Source of the DNA: Candidatus Nitrosymbiomonas proteolyticus
GTDB lineage: Bacteria; Armatimonadota; Fimbriimonadia; Fimbriimonadales; Fimbriimonadaceae
Direction of reading: 5' to 3'
DNA length: 64,000 nucleotides
NCBI GenBank assembly: GCA_017347465.1
Contig: AP021858.1
Span: 1,116,001 to 1,180,000, forward strand
The translations under genes and the position numbers were made by a program. Numbering within the stretch: position 1 is the first letter of the stretch; the number at the start of each line of letters is the position of its first letter. The notes beneath the pieces are model-generated. The model saw only the letters and a program-made list of their open reading frames with translations. It had not been told where the DNA came from and did no database searches. Below are positions 40,922 through 48,936 of the stretch, piece after piece.

Positions 40922-43900
40922 TTAAATCTTGCCTTCTTGCCTGAGCAGTGGATAGTGGCAGGCTTTGAACTTCTTGCCGCTTCCGCAGGGGCAGGGGTCG
41001 TTTCGACCCACCTTTCTCCAGTCCAAGTTCGCGGGCGCCCCATTGGGCTGCGCCGCGATCGGCTGCGGGGCATCGGGGCCTTGCTCAGCATCGTCGACTC
41101 GCATCATCTGGGGCTGCTCGACGCGTGGCTGTCGCGCCTGAACATCGGCTTGGTAGATCGTCCGCACTGCCTGATCGCGAATCTGACGCAGCGTGTGCTG
41201 GAATAGGTCGTACGTTTCCCGTTTGTAGGCAATGAGCGGGTCGGTTTGACCGTATCCCCGCAGGCCGATGCCCTCGCGGATGTAATCGACCATCTGCAGG
41301 TGTTCCATCCACCGGTCGTTCACGGCCTGGAGCATGACGTGCTGCTCGAACTGCTGCATGAGGTCGGAACCCAGCTTTTCGGCCTTACCGTCGTAGGCTT
41401 TGCGCGCGAGTTCGATGCAGTAGACCGCGATCTCTTCGCCAGGTTTGTATTGCCTCAACTCCTCGACGGTGACGTAGTCCATCGCGGGGAAGACCTCGTT
41501 CAGTTCGCTGAAGAGCTTGTCGTAGTCATAGACCTGCGCCCCCTTCGTCTCATCGAACGCCCAACAGTTCTCCACGACTTCGTTAATCATCGAATCGACG
41601 TACTTGATGAGGTCCTCGCGAACGTGCTTCCCGAAGAGAATGTCGCGCCTCATCCCGTAGATGTGTTCGCGCTGTTGGTTGAGGACATCGTCGTATTCGA
41701 GAACGTGCTTTCGGGCCTCGAAGAAGTGGTTTTCGATTCGCTCTTGGGTCTTGCGGATCATTCCGGAGAGGAACTTGGCGTCCACTTGCTCCATCGGCGG
41801 CCAAGCCTTGAGCAGCGGGTTCTGGAGCATGTTCGCGTTGAAGATCTTCCAGAGTTGGTCTTCGAGGGAGACGAAGAATCGGCTTTCGCCGGGGTCGCCT
41901 TGCCGTCCCGAACGTCCGCGCAACTGGTTGTCGATGCGCCGGCTCTCGTGCCGCTCCGTACCGAGGATGTAAACCCCGCCTAGCTTTCGGACGTCCTCCG
42001 CCAGGGAGCTTCTCTCCTGATCGTTAAGGGGCAGTGGGGGGGCGGCCCGCTCCTTCCCGCCTCGGCGATAGCTGGCGTACGTCGAAGCGTAATCGCTTTC
42101 AAACGCCTCGTCGCCCTTGGACGAGCGGGAGAGGGCGGTCTGCTCGTCCTCGATCCGTCCGCCGAGCAAGATGTCGACGCCGCGCCCGGCCATGTTGGTG
42201 GCGATGGTCACGCCGCCCTTCCTTCCGGCCTCAGCGATGATCAGCGCTTCTCGTTCGTGGAACTTCGCGTTGAGAACGTTGTGAGGGATGCCGTGTTCGA
42301 GGGCCTCCTTGAGGTTCTCCTTGTCCGAATCAGGCAGCTCGTATTCCTTCAGGAACCAGTCCATCACTTCGTCCGAGGTGGGATCGCCGGATTCAGCTAC
42401 CTTCGAAAGAATCCCCGACAGCTCTTTGCGCTCCACCTCGTCGAGCGGGCGGTTAACGGTGTTCGTGACGTCGTCTCGCAGGCTCTTGGCGGTGTCCTTC
42501 TTGACCTCGTTGTGCCAGCGTAGCTTCTGAACCAAGATCAACTTCTGAAGCATGTCGGGCGTCAACCGCGCCGAGACTTTTTCGGACATTTCGATCGATC
42601 GCGTGCCGACGAGTACGGGCTGTTGTTTGGTGTAAAGCCGCAAGATCTCGAACGCGATGCCCCTGAACTTGGCCTCAAGGGTCTTGTAAATGATGTCCGC
42701 ATGGTCGGTCCGGATCATCGGGCGATGGGTGGGGATCGTGACGACGTCGAGTCCGTAAATCTTACGGAACTCGTCCTCTTCGGTCTTGGCCGTTCCCGTC
42801 ATACCCGCGAGCTTGTTGTAGAGCCGGAAGAGGTTCTGGAACGTGATGACGGCGACGGTTTGGCTCTCGCGCTGAACAGGGACGCCCTCTTTGGCTTCGA
42901 GCGCCTGGTGCAGCCCATCGGAATAGCGTCTGCCGAACATTAGCCGTCCCGTGTTCTCATCGACGATGACGACCTCGTTGTTGCGGACCACGTAGTCCAC
43001 GTCGCGGTCGAACAGCGCGTAGGCCTTGACGCTCGCCATGAGGTGGTGGAAGAGCTTGGGTTCGTTGGCGATGTTATCGATGTCGAGAAGCTCTTCGGCG
43101 TAGTCGAGGCCTTCTTCGGTCATGCTGACGCTGTGGTTCTTCTTATCGGCGGTGTAGTGATCTTCAACCTTGAAATTCCGCACCACCTGGTCGATCTGCT
43201 TGTAGAGCGAAACGTCCTCCATCGAAGGGCCGCTGATGATGTGCGGCGTGCGGGCCTCGTCGATCAGGATGGAGTCCACTTCGTCGATGATCGCGTAGTT
43301 GAGTTCCCGCATCGATAGCTGTTCGACCTGAAACGCCATGTTATCGCGGAGGTAGTCGAACCCGAACTCGTGGTTCGTTCCGTAAACGATGTCGCAAAGG
43401 TAGGCCTCGCGCCGGGAGCAGGGGACGAGGTTGACGTACCTTGGGTCGCCTGCGACGTCGGCCCCCGGCACGTACTTGAAGCTGCCGCCCAACTCGTCCG
43501 AGTCCTCGCTCTGCCCCTGAATGATGCCGACGGTGAGCCCGAGGAAGTGATAGATCGGACCCATCCATGCGGCGTCGCGCCGGGCCAGGTAGTCGTTGAC
43601 GGTAACGAGGTGGACGCCCTTTCCGGTGAGGGCGTTCAGGTACATCGGCAGGGTGGCAACGAGGGTCTTTCCTTCGCCCGTCTTCATCTCCGCGATCCGG
43701 CCCTGATGAAGCACGAGACCTCCCAGAAGCTGCACGTCGAAGTGCCGCATCTTGAGCGTTCGCTTGCTGGCTTCTCGGACCGCTGCGAAAGCCTCGGGCA
43801 ACACGTCTTCGAGCGTTTCGCCCGCGTTGAGGCGCTCCTTGAACTTCAACGTAAGCTCCTGAAGCTCTTCGTCGGACTTGGCGGCGAAGTCTTCTTCGTA

Positions 43901-43984
43901 GGAATTGATGCGATCGACGATCGGCGCGAGGGATTCCACGTCGCGCTTGCTCGTGTCGAAGAGTTTTCTCAGATAGTCAACCAT
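40922..43984 (-). CDS. secA: Preprotein translocase ATPase SecA
   Basis: This 1020-residue protein has Walker A EMKTGEGKT at residues 99-107 and the DEVDSILIDEAR box. NMAGRGVDILLGG and RHESRRIDNQLRGRSGRQGD are the conserved motifs of the second motor domain. The C-terminal NDPCPCGSGKKFKACHY is the zinc-binding SEC-C tail that contacts SecB, lipids or ribosomes. SecA drives export through SecYEG. It is somewhat longer than E. coli SecA because of insertions, for instance around residues 150-190. A short secreted-protein gene may precede it. Confidence 0.98.
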   Translation of the reverse strand: MVDYLRKLFDTSKRDVESLAPIVDRINSYEEDFAAKSDEELQELTLKFKERLNAGETLEDVLPEAFAAVREASKRTLKMRHFDVQLLGGLVLHQGRIAEMKTGEGKTLVATLPMYLNALTGKGVHLVTVNDYLARRDAAWMGPIYHFLGLTVGIIQGQSEDSDELGGSFKYVPGADVAGDPRYVNLVPCSRREAYLCDIVYGTNHEFGFDYLRDNMAFQVEQLSMRELNYAIIDEVDSILIDEARTPHIISGPSMEDVSLYKQIDQVVRNFKVEDHYTADKKNHSVSMTEEGLDYAEELLDIDNIANEPKLFHHLMASVKAYALFDRDVDYVVRNNEVVIVDENTGRLMFGRRYSDGLHQALEAKEGVPVQRESQTVAVITFQNLFRLYNKLAGMTGTAKTEEDEFRKIYGLDVVTIPTHRPMIRTDHADIIYKTLEAKFRGIAFEILRLYTKQQPVLVGTRSIEMSEKVSARLTPDMLQKLILVQKLRWHNEVKKDTAKSLRDDVTNTVNRPLDEVERKELSGILSKVAESGDPTSDEVMDWFLKEYELPDSDKENLKEALEHGIPHNVLNAKFHEREALIIAEAGRKGGVTIATNMAGRGVDILLGGRIEDEQTALSRSSKGDEAFESDYASTYASYRRGGKERAAPPLPLNDQERSSLAEDVRKLGGVYILGTERHESRRIDNQLRGRSGRQGDPGESRFFVSLEDQLWKIFNANMLQNPLLKAWPPMEQVDAKFLSGMIRKTQERIENHFFEARKHVLEYDDVLNQQREHIYGMRRDILFGKHVREDLIKYVDSMINEVVENCWAFDETKGAQVYDYDKLFSELNEVFPAMDYVTVEELRQYKPGEEIAVYCIELARKAYDGKAEKLGSDLMQQFEQHVMLQAVNDRWMEHLQMVDYIREGIGLRGYGQTDPLIAYKRETYDLFQHTLRQIRDQAVRTIYQADVQARQPRVEQPQMMRVDDAEQGPDAPQPIAAQPNGAPANLDWRKVGRNDPCPCGSGKKFKACHYPLLRQEGKI

Positions 43985-44077
43985 AGGGGGTTCTTGTCGG
44001 TGTTTCGGACGAATCCGGAGGTTGGGGCGGCCCCGCTGGGGGGACGCAGACGACGACGCTGAGGGCGCTTGAGGCGC

Positions 44078-44473
44078 CTAGGCGAGCGGTCCGTCGCGAA
44101 TGAGGTCCGAGCGGCAACTTGGAGGGCCAGGCGGTTGGCGCAGGTGCTCGGAGCGTATGCCCTCGGTCCCTTGAGTTTTCGTGAGAAACACGGTTGCCGG
44201 AGGGTTGTCGGCGGTCTGGACGTCGAGCAGGCTCAGCAACTGGCTGAAAATGGCAAGGAAGTTCCCTTCGTTCCAAGAAAACCGATCCGCAACTCGCTGC
44301 CCTTCCGCGAGGGTCGGCGCGCCGCCTTGGGAAGTTCCTTCGTCGAAGTTGGCGGTTGCCGCGCCCTCTTCGGCCTGAAACCCCGTGGCATTCCATCCGA
44401 ATTTAGCATCCGAGTGGAACGCTCCCGGCCCATGAAGGACGGCGAGGATCAGCGCAGGAATCAACGACAACAT
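44078..44473 (-). CDS. Short putative secreted protein upstream of secA
   Basis: A 131-residue frame starts MLSLIPALILAVLHGPGAF, a plausible signal peptide. Its codons have the high third-position GC of neighbouring genes. The body (QGGAPTLAEGQRVADRFSW, FLAIFSQLLSLLDVQ) fits no family I know. An antisense frame covers nearly the same region (44069-44530) and cannot be excluded. It ends 93 bases before secA on the same strand. Confidence 0.45.
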   Translation of the reverse strand: MLSLIPALILAVLHGPGAFHSDAKFGWNATGFQAEEGAATANFDEGTSQGGAPTLAEGQRVADRFSWNEGNFLAIFSQLLSLLDVQTADNPPATVFLTKTQGTEGIRSEHLRQPPGPPSCRSDLIRDGPLA

Positions 44474-44526
44474 GAGTACAGAATCTTCGCTATTATAGAA
44501 CGCATCGGGGCCTTGAATCGTCCCCG

Positions 44527-44895
44527 TTAGGTCCCTTCGGGGTCAAGCGGGCTTTCCGCAGCGGGTTCTTTGTGCGGCTTCTCGGTGTGGCTCGCCCCCA
44601 GGGAGCGGCAAGAGACGTACAGGCGGATTCCTCGGTTCGCGATGACGGAGCCGACCACGGACATCACGAGGAGCAGGATCACGCGGACGACGATGACCGC
44701 CAGCGATTGCCCGGCGACCGTCGGGTCGATCGTTTCTTTCGTCCGGCCCGCGATGGCCACTTCGGGTGGAACGCTGAACATCGCGTAGGCGAGTTGAAAC
44801 GTGACCACGAGCAACGCGATGCCGCCGACGAAGGTGGCCAAGCCGATGAGCGATCCCATCAGGTCAGAAGTTGGCTTGGAAGTTTGCGTTTTCAT
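44527..44895 (-). CDS. Small membrane protein
   Basis: This 122-residue protein has two hydrophobic segments, LMGSLIGLATFVGGIALLVV and AVIVVRVILLLVMSVVGSVI, joined by a hydrophilic loop, and a polar C-terminal tail. No family is recognised. Its ATG overlaps the MFS exporter stop by four bases, so the pair is likely translationally coupled and the protein might assist the exporter. That last point is inference. Confidence 0.75.
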   Translation of the reverse strand: MKTQTSKPTSDLMGSLIGLATFVGGIALLVVTFQLAYAMFSVPPEVAIAGRTKETIDPTVAGQSLAVIVVRVILLLVMSVVGSVIANRGIRLYVSCRSLGASHTEKPHKEPAAESPLDPEGT

Positions 44896-46181
44896 TCTGG
44901 CTGCGTGCCTTTCGCGGGGCTTCCCTCCTGAGGATACCGCTCCTCAGCCACTGGGCGATCAGACGCATCGCCGGGCATCTTCACCCACCACGCCCCCAGC
45001 GCAGGGATCGCCATGATGGCCCCAGCCAGCAGATAAGGGGCGTAGGGCTGAAGTTCATAGAGTTTGTTTCCCGCGACCGGGCCCAGAATCCGAGCCAAAG
45101 CGCCGAGGGCTTGCGTCGCGCCAAAAACGCTGCCTTGGAGCGCGGCGGGGCTCGATTTCGAAATCAACGACCCTAGCGCAGGTTGAGCCAGGCCGGTGGC
45201 GATCCCGGTAACGATGATCACGGCGATTTGCGGCGCCCAAGGCTTCAGAAAGGGGATCAGGGCGAGGCAAGGACCCAAGGCAAGGTACGACCAGCGTACC
45301 AAGGCCGGTTCGCCAAAGCGAGGGGCCGCCCACCTGACGACCCCTCCCTGCATCACGGCGCTTACGACCCCGACCACGACAAGAATCAGCGCCCCTTCGT
45401 ATTGCTCGAGTCCGAACCAGTTCACCGACAAGCGAAAGTAGGTGCTTTCGAGGTTGGAGAACGCGAAGCTAAAGGCGAAAAACAGGGCGAGCAACAGCGC
45501 CAGGCCCTTCGTGCTGAAACCCAACCGGAGAGTCGCGAGCGTCGAGAGCTTTCGTTCGGGCTCGCGCCCTTTGCGGCTTTCGGGGAGAATCCAGTACACG
45601 AAGGCCCAGTTCACGGCGGAGAGCAGCACCGCCGACAGCCCCAACACGAGGGGCTGGGCCGCGTATTGGGCGGAAAGAGGAAGATCAGGGTGCGCGGCGA
45701 TATGCCGGGCGTGGTCGAGGCTCACAAGGAACGACCCAAGCGGCGGGCCCAGGATGAACCCGAGCCCGAACGCCGCCCCGACGACGCCCATGCCCTTGGC
45801 GCGGTTTTCTGCGGCCGTGACATCGGCCACATACGCGTACGCTACTCCAATGTTGGCGCTGGCGATTCCCGAAAGAACCCTCGCCAAAAACATCAGGGGC
45901 AGGTTGTCGGCAAACGCATAGGCAAGGAAGGCGAGCGCCGAAAGGCTCGTGGTCGCGAGAAGGATGGGCCTACGCCCGATGCGATCGCTCAGCCTTCCCA
46001 TTCCAGGGGCGAACGCAAGCTGCGCGATGCTGAACGTCGCGATGAGTAGGCCCAGAATCGCCCCCCGCGCCCCGAGCGACTCGCCCCGAAGTTGGATGTC
46101 GGGAATCACGAGCCCGAACGCCAAAAGATCGAGGAATACGGTCAGGAACAGGGCCAGCAATGGCGAAATGCGGCGGGGCAT
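44892..46181 (-). CDS. MFS exporter, tetracycline-efflux-like
   Basis: This 429-residue protein has about twelve membrane helices. GMGRLSDRIGRRPIL is the MFS motif A after helix 2. LARVLSGIASANIGVAYAYVAD and GMGVVGAAFGLGFILGPPLG (motif C) match the drug:proton antiporter branch to which TetA belongs. It would export small molecules with proton exchange. Similarity to TetA in helices does not prove resistance. It is divergent from nothing nearby; the DUF1080 gene lies upstream on the same strand, 131 bases away. Confidence 0.88.
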   Translation of the reverse strand: MPRRISPLLALFLTVFLDLLAFGLVIPDIQLRGESLGARGAILGLLIATFSIAQLAFAPGMGRLSDRIGRRPILLATTSLSALAFLAYAFADNLPLMFLARVLSGIASANIGVAYAYVADVTAAENRAKGMGVVGAAFGLGFILGPPLGSFLVSLDHARHIAAHPDLPLSAQYAAQPLVLGLSAVLLSAVNWAFVYWILPESRKGREPERKLSTLATLRLGFSTKGLALLLALFFAFSFAFSNLESTYFRLSVNWFGLEQYEGALILVVVGVVSAVMQGGVVRWAAPRFGEPALVRWSYLALGPCLALIPFLKPWAPQIAVIIVTGIATGLAQPALGSLISKSSPAALQGSVFGATQALGALARILGPVAGNKLYELQPYAPYLLAGAIMAIPALGAWWVKMPGDASDRPVAEERYPQEGSPAKGTQPE

Positions 46182-46312
46182 CGAAGTGCATTATGAAGGA
46201 ACTGAGTTGACGACGACGGATCGCTTCGGCGCTGCCACGATGGGCTCTGGAAGTGGGTGGATCGGACTACCAGAGCGGGGCCCTCGGCTATCCGAGTCAG
46301 CCTGCGAACACC

Positions 46313-46963
46313 TCAGTTATCGAGGGGAACCAGCCAGATATTCCGAAAGCGGATCGCGGAGCCGTGGTTTTGCAGCAGGATCGGCCCTTTCGTCGCCCAA
46401 GGACCCTCCAGGCCCGCGGTCGTCGCCGACTTGGGAATCTCAAAGTCGTTATGAATCCGAACCCCGTTGTGCCAAACGGAAATGCGCGGTTTGGCGATGA
46501 GGTTGCCCTTGGGATCCACCTTCGCGCCGCGCATTACGATGTCATACGAATTCCAGGTCTCAGGGGGCTTGATCGCGTTCGAGTCGGGGTCCTTAAGGCC
46601 GTACAGCGCCCCGCAACCTCCCATCGCGTAGGTCGAGTTCTGCCAGTTGTCCAGAATCTGGATTTCATATCGGCCCTGGTTGTAGACGCCGCTGTTGGCT
46701 CGGCCCTGATCCTTCTTGTCGGCCTCCAAAGGAAGCCAAAACTCCAGGTGCAGGCGGTATTCGCCGAACTCCTGCTTGGTCATGATGTCCGGAGTTCCCG
46801 ACTTGACGAGCATGGCCCCGTCGCGGACCTCCCATTGGCAGGGCTGCATCGCCCCCCGGTGAACCCACGCGTCGGTGTTCGATCCGTCGAAGAGCACGAT
46901 CGCTCCGGGCGGGGGCGACTGGGGGAACGAGCTAAGGCACAAAAGAGTGGCAAGGGCGAACAT
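46313..46963 (-). CDS. DUF1080 (3-keto-disaccharide hydrolase-like) secreted protein
   Basis: This 216-residue protein has a signal peptide (FALATLLCLSSFPQSPPP). The IVLFDGSNTDAWVHRG start of the mature part, EYRLHLEFWLP, NSGVYNQGRYEIQILDNW and CGALYGL are exact DUF1080 features, with a concanavalin-like beta sandwich. Members hydrolyse 3-keto-glycosides in some bacteria. Family members are abundant in Planctomycetota, Verrucomicrobiota and Armatimonadota. It should be exported. Confidence 0.92.
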   Translation of the reverse strand: MFALATLLCLSSFPQSPPPGAIVLFDGSNTDAWVHRGAMQPCQWEVRDGAMLVKSGTPDIMTKQEFGEYRLHLEFWLPLEADKKDQGRANSGVYNQGRYEIQILDNWQNSTYAMGGCGALYGLKDPDSNAIKPPETWNSYDIVMRGAKVDPKGNLIAKPRISVWHNGVRIHNDFEIPKSATTAGLEGPWATKGPILLQNHGSAIRFRNIWLVPLDN

Positions 46964-47103
46964 GGCGGTTTTCCAAGTATAGCCATGCCATGGCGCAGCG
47001 GTCTATTGCCAAACGGCTTCTTCTCCAAAAGCGGCCCTGTTCAGGCCAAGGGATGCACAAACTCCGGCCAGTGGGTTGGGCTTCCGGCGAACTGTGACTG
47101 GCA

Positions 47104-47139
47104 AAAGTACCAGATTCGACCTCGATTCGCGGGTACTTT
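47104..47139. promoter_or_regulatory. Inverted repeat upstream of the second PEP-CTERM gene
   Basis: AAAGTACC (47104-47111) and GGTACTTT (47132-47139) are exact inverted copies, 20 bases apart. A TATAGT at 47153-47158 could be the -10 box of the gene starting at 47220. The right arm sits 80-88 bases before the start codon. GGTACTTT also occurs 93 bases before the other PEP-CTERM gene, at 35821-35828. An operator is possible; chance is not excluded. Confidence 0.35.
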
Positions 47140-47219
47140 CGTGCTATTGGCATATAGTAGGAGGACCGTAATTGATCGTCGCCCTGACTGGGCTACGCAA
47201 AAATGGGAGGACACTTGAA

Positions 47220-47978
47220 ATGAAACGACTCGCATTGTTGGGTCTCGCGGGCTTGGCGCTTTGCGTCGCCGGCCAAGCGCAGATCCCTTATTCCACGGGC
47301 TTTGAAGCCCCCACGTACACGGCTGGCTCCAGCATCGTCGGAGTCGACGGGTGGTTTGCCGGATCGGGCAGCGGCAACTCGCAGTCCGCGAGCACCGACG
47401 TCGCCGAAAGCGGAGACCAGAGCCTGAAGTTCGACAACTCCAGCTTGACGAGCTTCTACTCGGTTCGTCGGCCGCTGGGCACGCTGCCTTCTCTGCTTGA
47501 GGTCACGGTCAGCGTCTTGGTCACGGGGAACACCCAAGCGAACCGCCTTTACGGCCTGTACCTATCGAGCAGCGCCACAGGTACGCTCGGCAGCACGATC
47601 CTGGGAATGACGATTGCCGGTGACGGCAAAGTGCGCGCAGGGAAGACTTGGGGCGCCACCTACAGTGGGGTCACGGGTCTGATCGGCACGTTTGATCCCG
47701 GCACGTACACCGACCGCTGGCTGCACATGAGGCTAACGTTCGATAGCGGAACCGGCGACGGAATGGCGGAGATCACGAACCAGATCGGCACCACGTTCTC
47801 GCAGGGATATACCTCCGTGACGGCGCCGATGGGTCTGAACCTCGGGTCCGACTATGTAACCAGCACGGATCGCCTAGGAGTCGGTTACTTCGACAACTTG
47901 GCCGTCGTGCCCGAGCCTGCTACGCTCGCAACGCTCGGCCTCGGAGTCGCCGCCCTCTTGCGCCGACGCCGAAAGTAA
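47220..47978 (+). CDS. Secreted PEP-CTERM protein
   Basis: I place the start at ATG 47220 because GGGAGGA lies 8-14 bases upstream; this gives 252 residues. A signal peptide (KRLALLGLAGLALCVAGQAQ) precedes a beta-sandwich body (STGFEAPTYTAGSS, SLEVTVSVLVTG-like strands, RWLHMRLTFDSGTGDG), reminiscent of lectin-like or carbohydrate-binding folds. It ends VPEPATLATLGLGVAALLRR, the PEP-CTERM signal. It shares sorting signal and tail with the protein at 35914 but not the body. A strong terminator follows. Confidence 0.88.
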   Translation: MKRLALLGLAGLALCVAGQAQIPYSTGFEAPTYTAGSSIVGVDGWFAGSGSGNSQSASTDVAESGDQSLKFDNSSLTSFYSVRRPLGTLPSLLEVTVSVLVTGNTQANRLYGLYLSSSATGTLGSTILGMTIAGDGKVRAGKTWGATYSGVTGLIGTFDPGTYTDRWLHMRLTFDSGTGDGMAEITNQIGTTFSQGYTSVTAPMGLNLGSDYVTSTDRLGVGYFDNLAVVPEPATLATLGLGVAALLRRRRK

Positions 47979-48003
47979 ACGCTCGTTCGAACAACTTGCG
48001 AAG

Positions 48004-48042
48004 GGGTTCCTGAGGTTCTCAGGAACCCTCTTTCGTTTCTTT
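48004..48042 (+). terminator. Intrinsic terminator
   Basis: GGGTTCCTGAG (48004-48014) and CTCAGGAACCC (48018-48028) form a perfect 11-pair stem with a three-base GTT loop, followed by a T-rich tail (TCTTTCGTTTCTTT). It lies 26 bases after the PEP-CTERM stop codon and is the best terminator in the window. Confidence 0.92.
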
Positions 48043-48131
48043 GCTCAAGTGGCCGTTATGATGCGTCCGTTCGCGAATCCCGGCAGCGTCGAAGGATACC
48101 GCCAAGCCCAGACATCCCAGAGGCTGACTCG

Positions 48132-48743
48132 TCAGGACGCTTTGCGAATGTACCTACGGCCTGGAGAGATTCGAATCTTCCTACCGGAGGGCTCGACGAA
48201 GTCGATGACGTACTGATCTTCCACGTCATCATGGTCAAACACTTGCACCACGGTGGCGGGAAGCCACTGGCGTCGATAAAGGTACAGGACCTTATCTCCT
48301 GCTTTGAAGGGCGCCTTTTCGTTGAAGAAGCCCATCGGGGCCGTGTCGATGTACACCGAGTTCGTGCTGCCCACGTACTTCACTCCAGCGCCAAGCGCTT
48401 CGCCAAGGAACCTCAGCGGCACATAGGTCGATTTGTTCTCAATGATCGGGGGCTGGTCCATCTTCAGGCTCCGGCCGTCGATCATCGCCTCAGGGTTACC
48501 AATTTGAATTTGGATCGTTCGCTCGGCTCGCCAAGCCGTGATCTGTTTGGTGGCGCTGTCGTAGTACACCACTGCGCCTAAAAGGTCGAACGTCTTTCGG
48601 AGTCCAAGTAACGTGCGGCCTCCTCGAAGGATCGGAGGCTCCCGCAGCTCCTCTTCGATCCCATCGATGAACACTCGCACTTCTTGTGACTGAGCGAGCG
48701 CCGTTGCCAGTAGTCCGATCAAGAGGGGGACGATTTTGCTCAT
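48132..48743 (-). CDS. Secreted protein with copper-amine-oxidase N-terminal-type domain and Tudor-like end
   Basis: This 203-residue protein has a signal peptide (SKIVPLLIGLLATALAQ). The mature part VFIDGIEEELREPPILRGGR, TLLGLRKTFDLLGAVVYYDS, then NKSTYVPLRFLGEALGAGV and NSVYID, is the stalk domain found at the N-terminus of copper amine oxidases and in many Gram-positive surface proteins. The last 60 residues (FKAGDKVLYLYRRQWLPATV and QYVIDFVEPSGRKIRI) resemble a Tudor/agenet-like barrel. The role is unknown; surface binding is plausible. Confidence 0.82.
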   Translation of the reverse strand: MSKIVPLLIGLLATALAQSQEVRVFIDGIEEELREPPILRGGRTLLGLRKTFDLLGAVVYYDSATKQITAWRAERTIQIQIGNPEAMIDGRSLKMDQPPIIENKSTYVPLRFLGEALGAGVKYVGSTNSVYIDTAPMGFFNEKAPFKAGDKVLYLYRRQWLPATVVQVFDHDDVEDQYVIDFVEPSGRKIRISPGRRYIRKAS

Positions 48744-48936
48744 GCGAGCACAATACCCAAAGGGTGCCGGAATCGGGAATCGCTGGATTTGAGTCTGGGG
48801 ACCCCTAAGTCAATAAGCGCCACTATCGGGGGTACGGGGGCCAGTTCGAGGGAATCAAAGTCTACAGCGAAGGAAAGGAAAGAGGCGGATCGGGCCAATC
48901 TGTAAGGGAGATTTCGAGGGTCACCGGGCGCCCCCG

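Noticed and set aside
45183-46049. A 288-codon plus-strand frame
   Set aside because: Antisense to the MFS exporter, which has twelve helices and motifs A and C.
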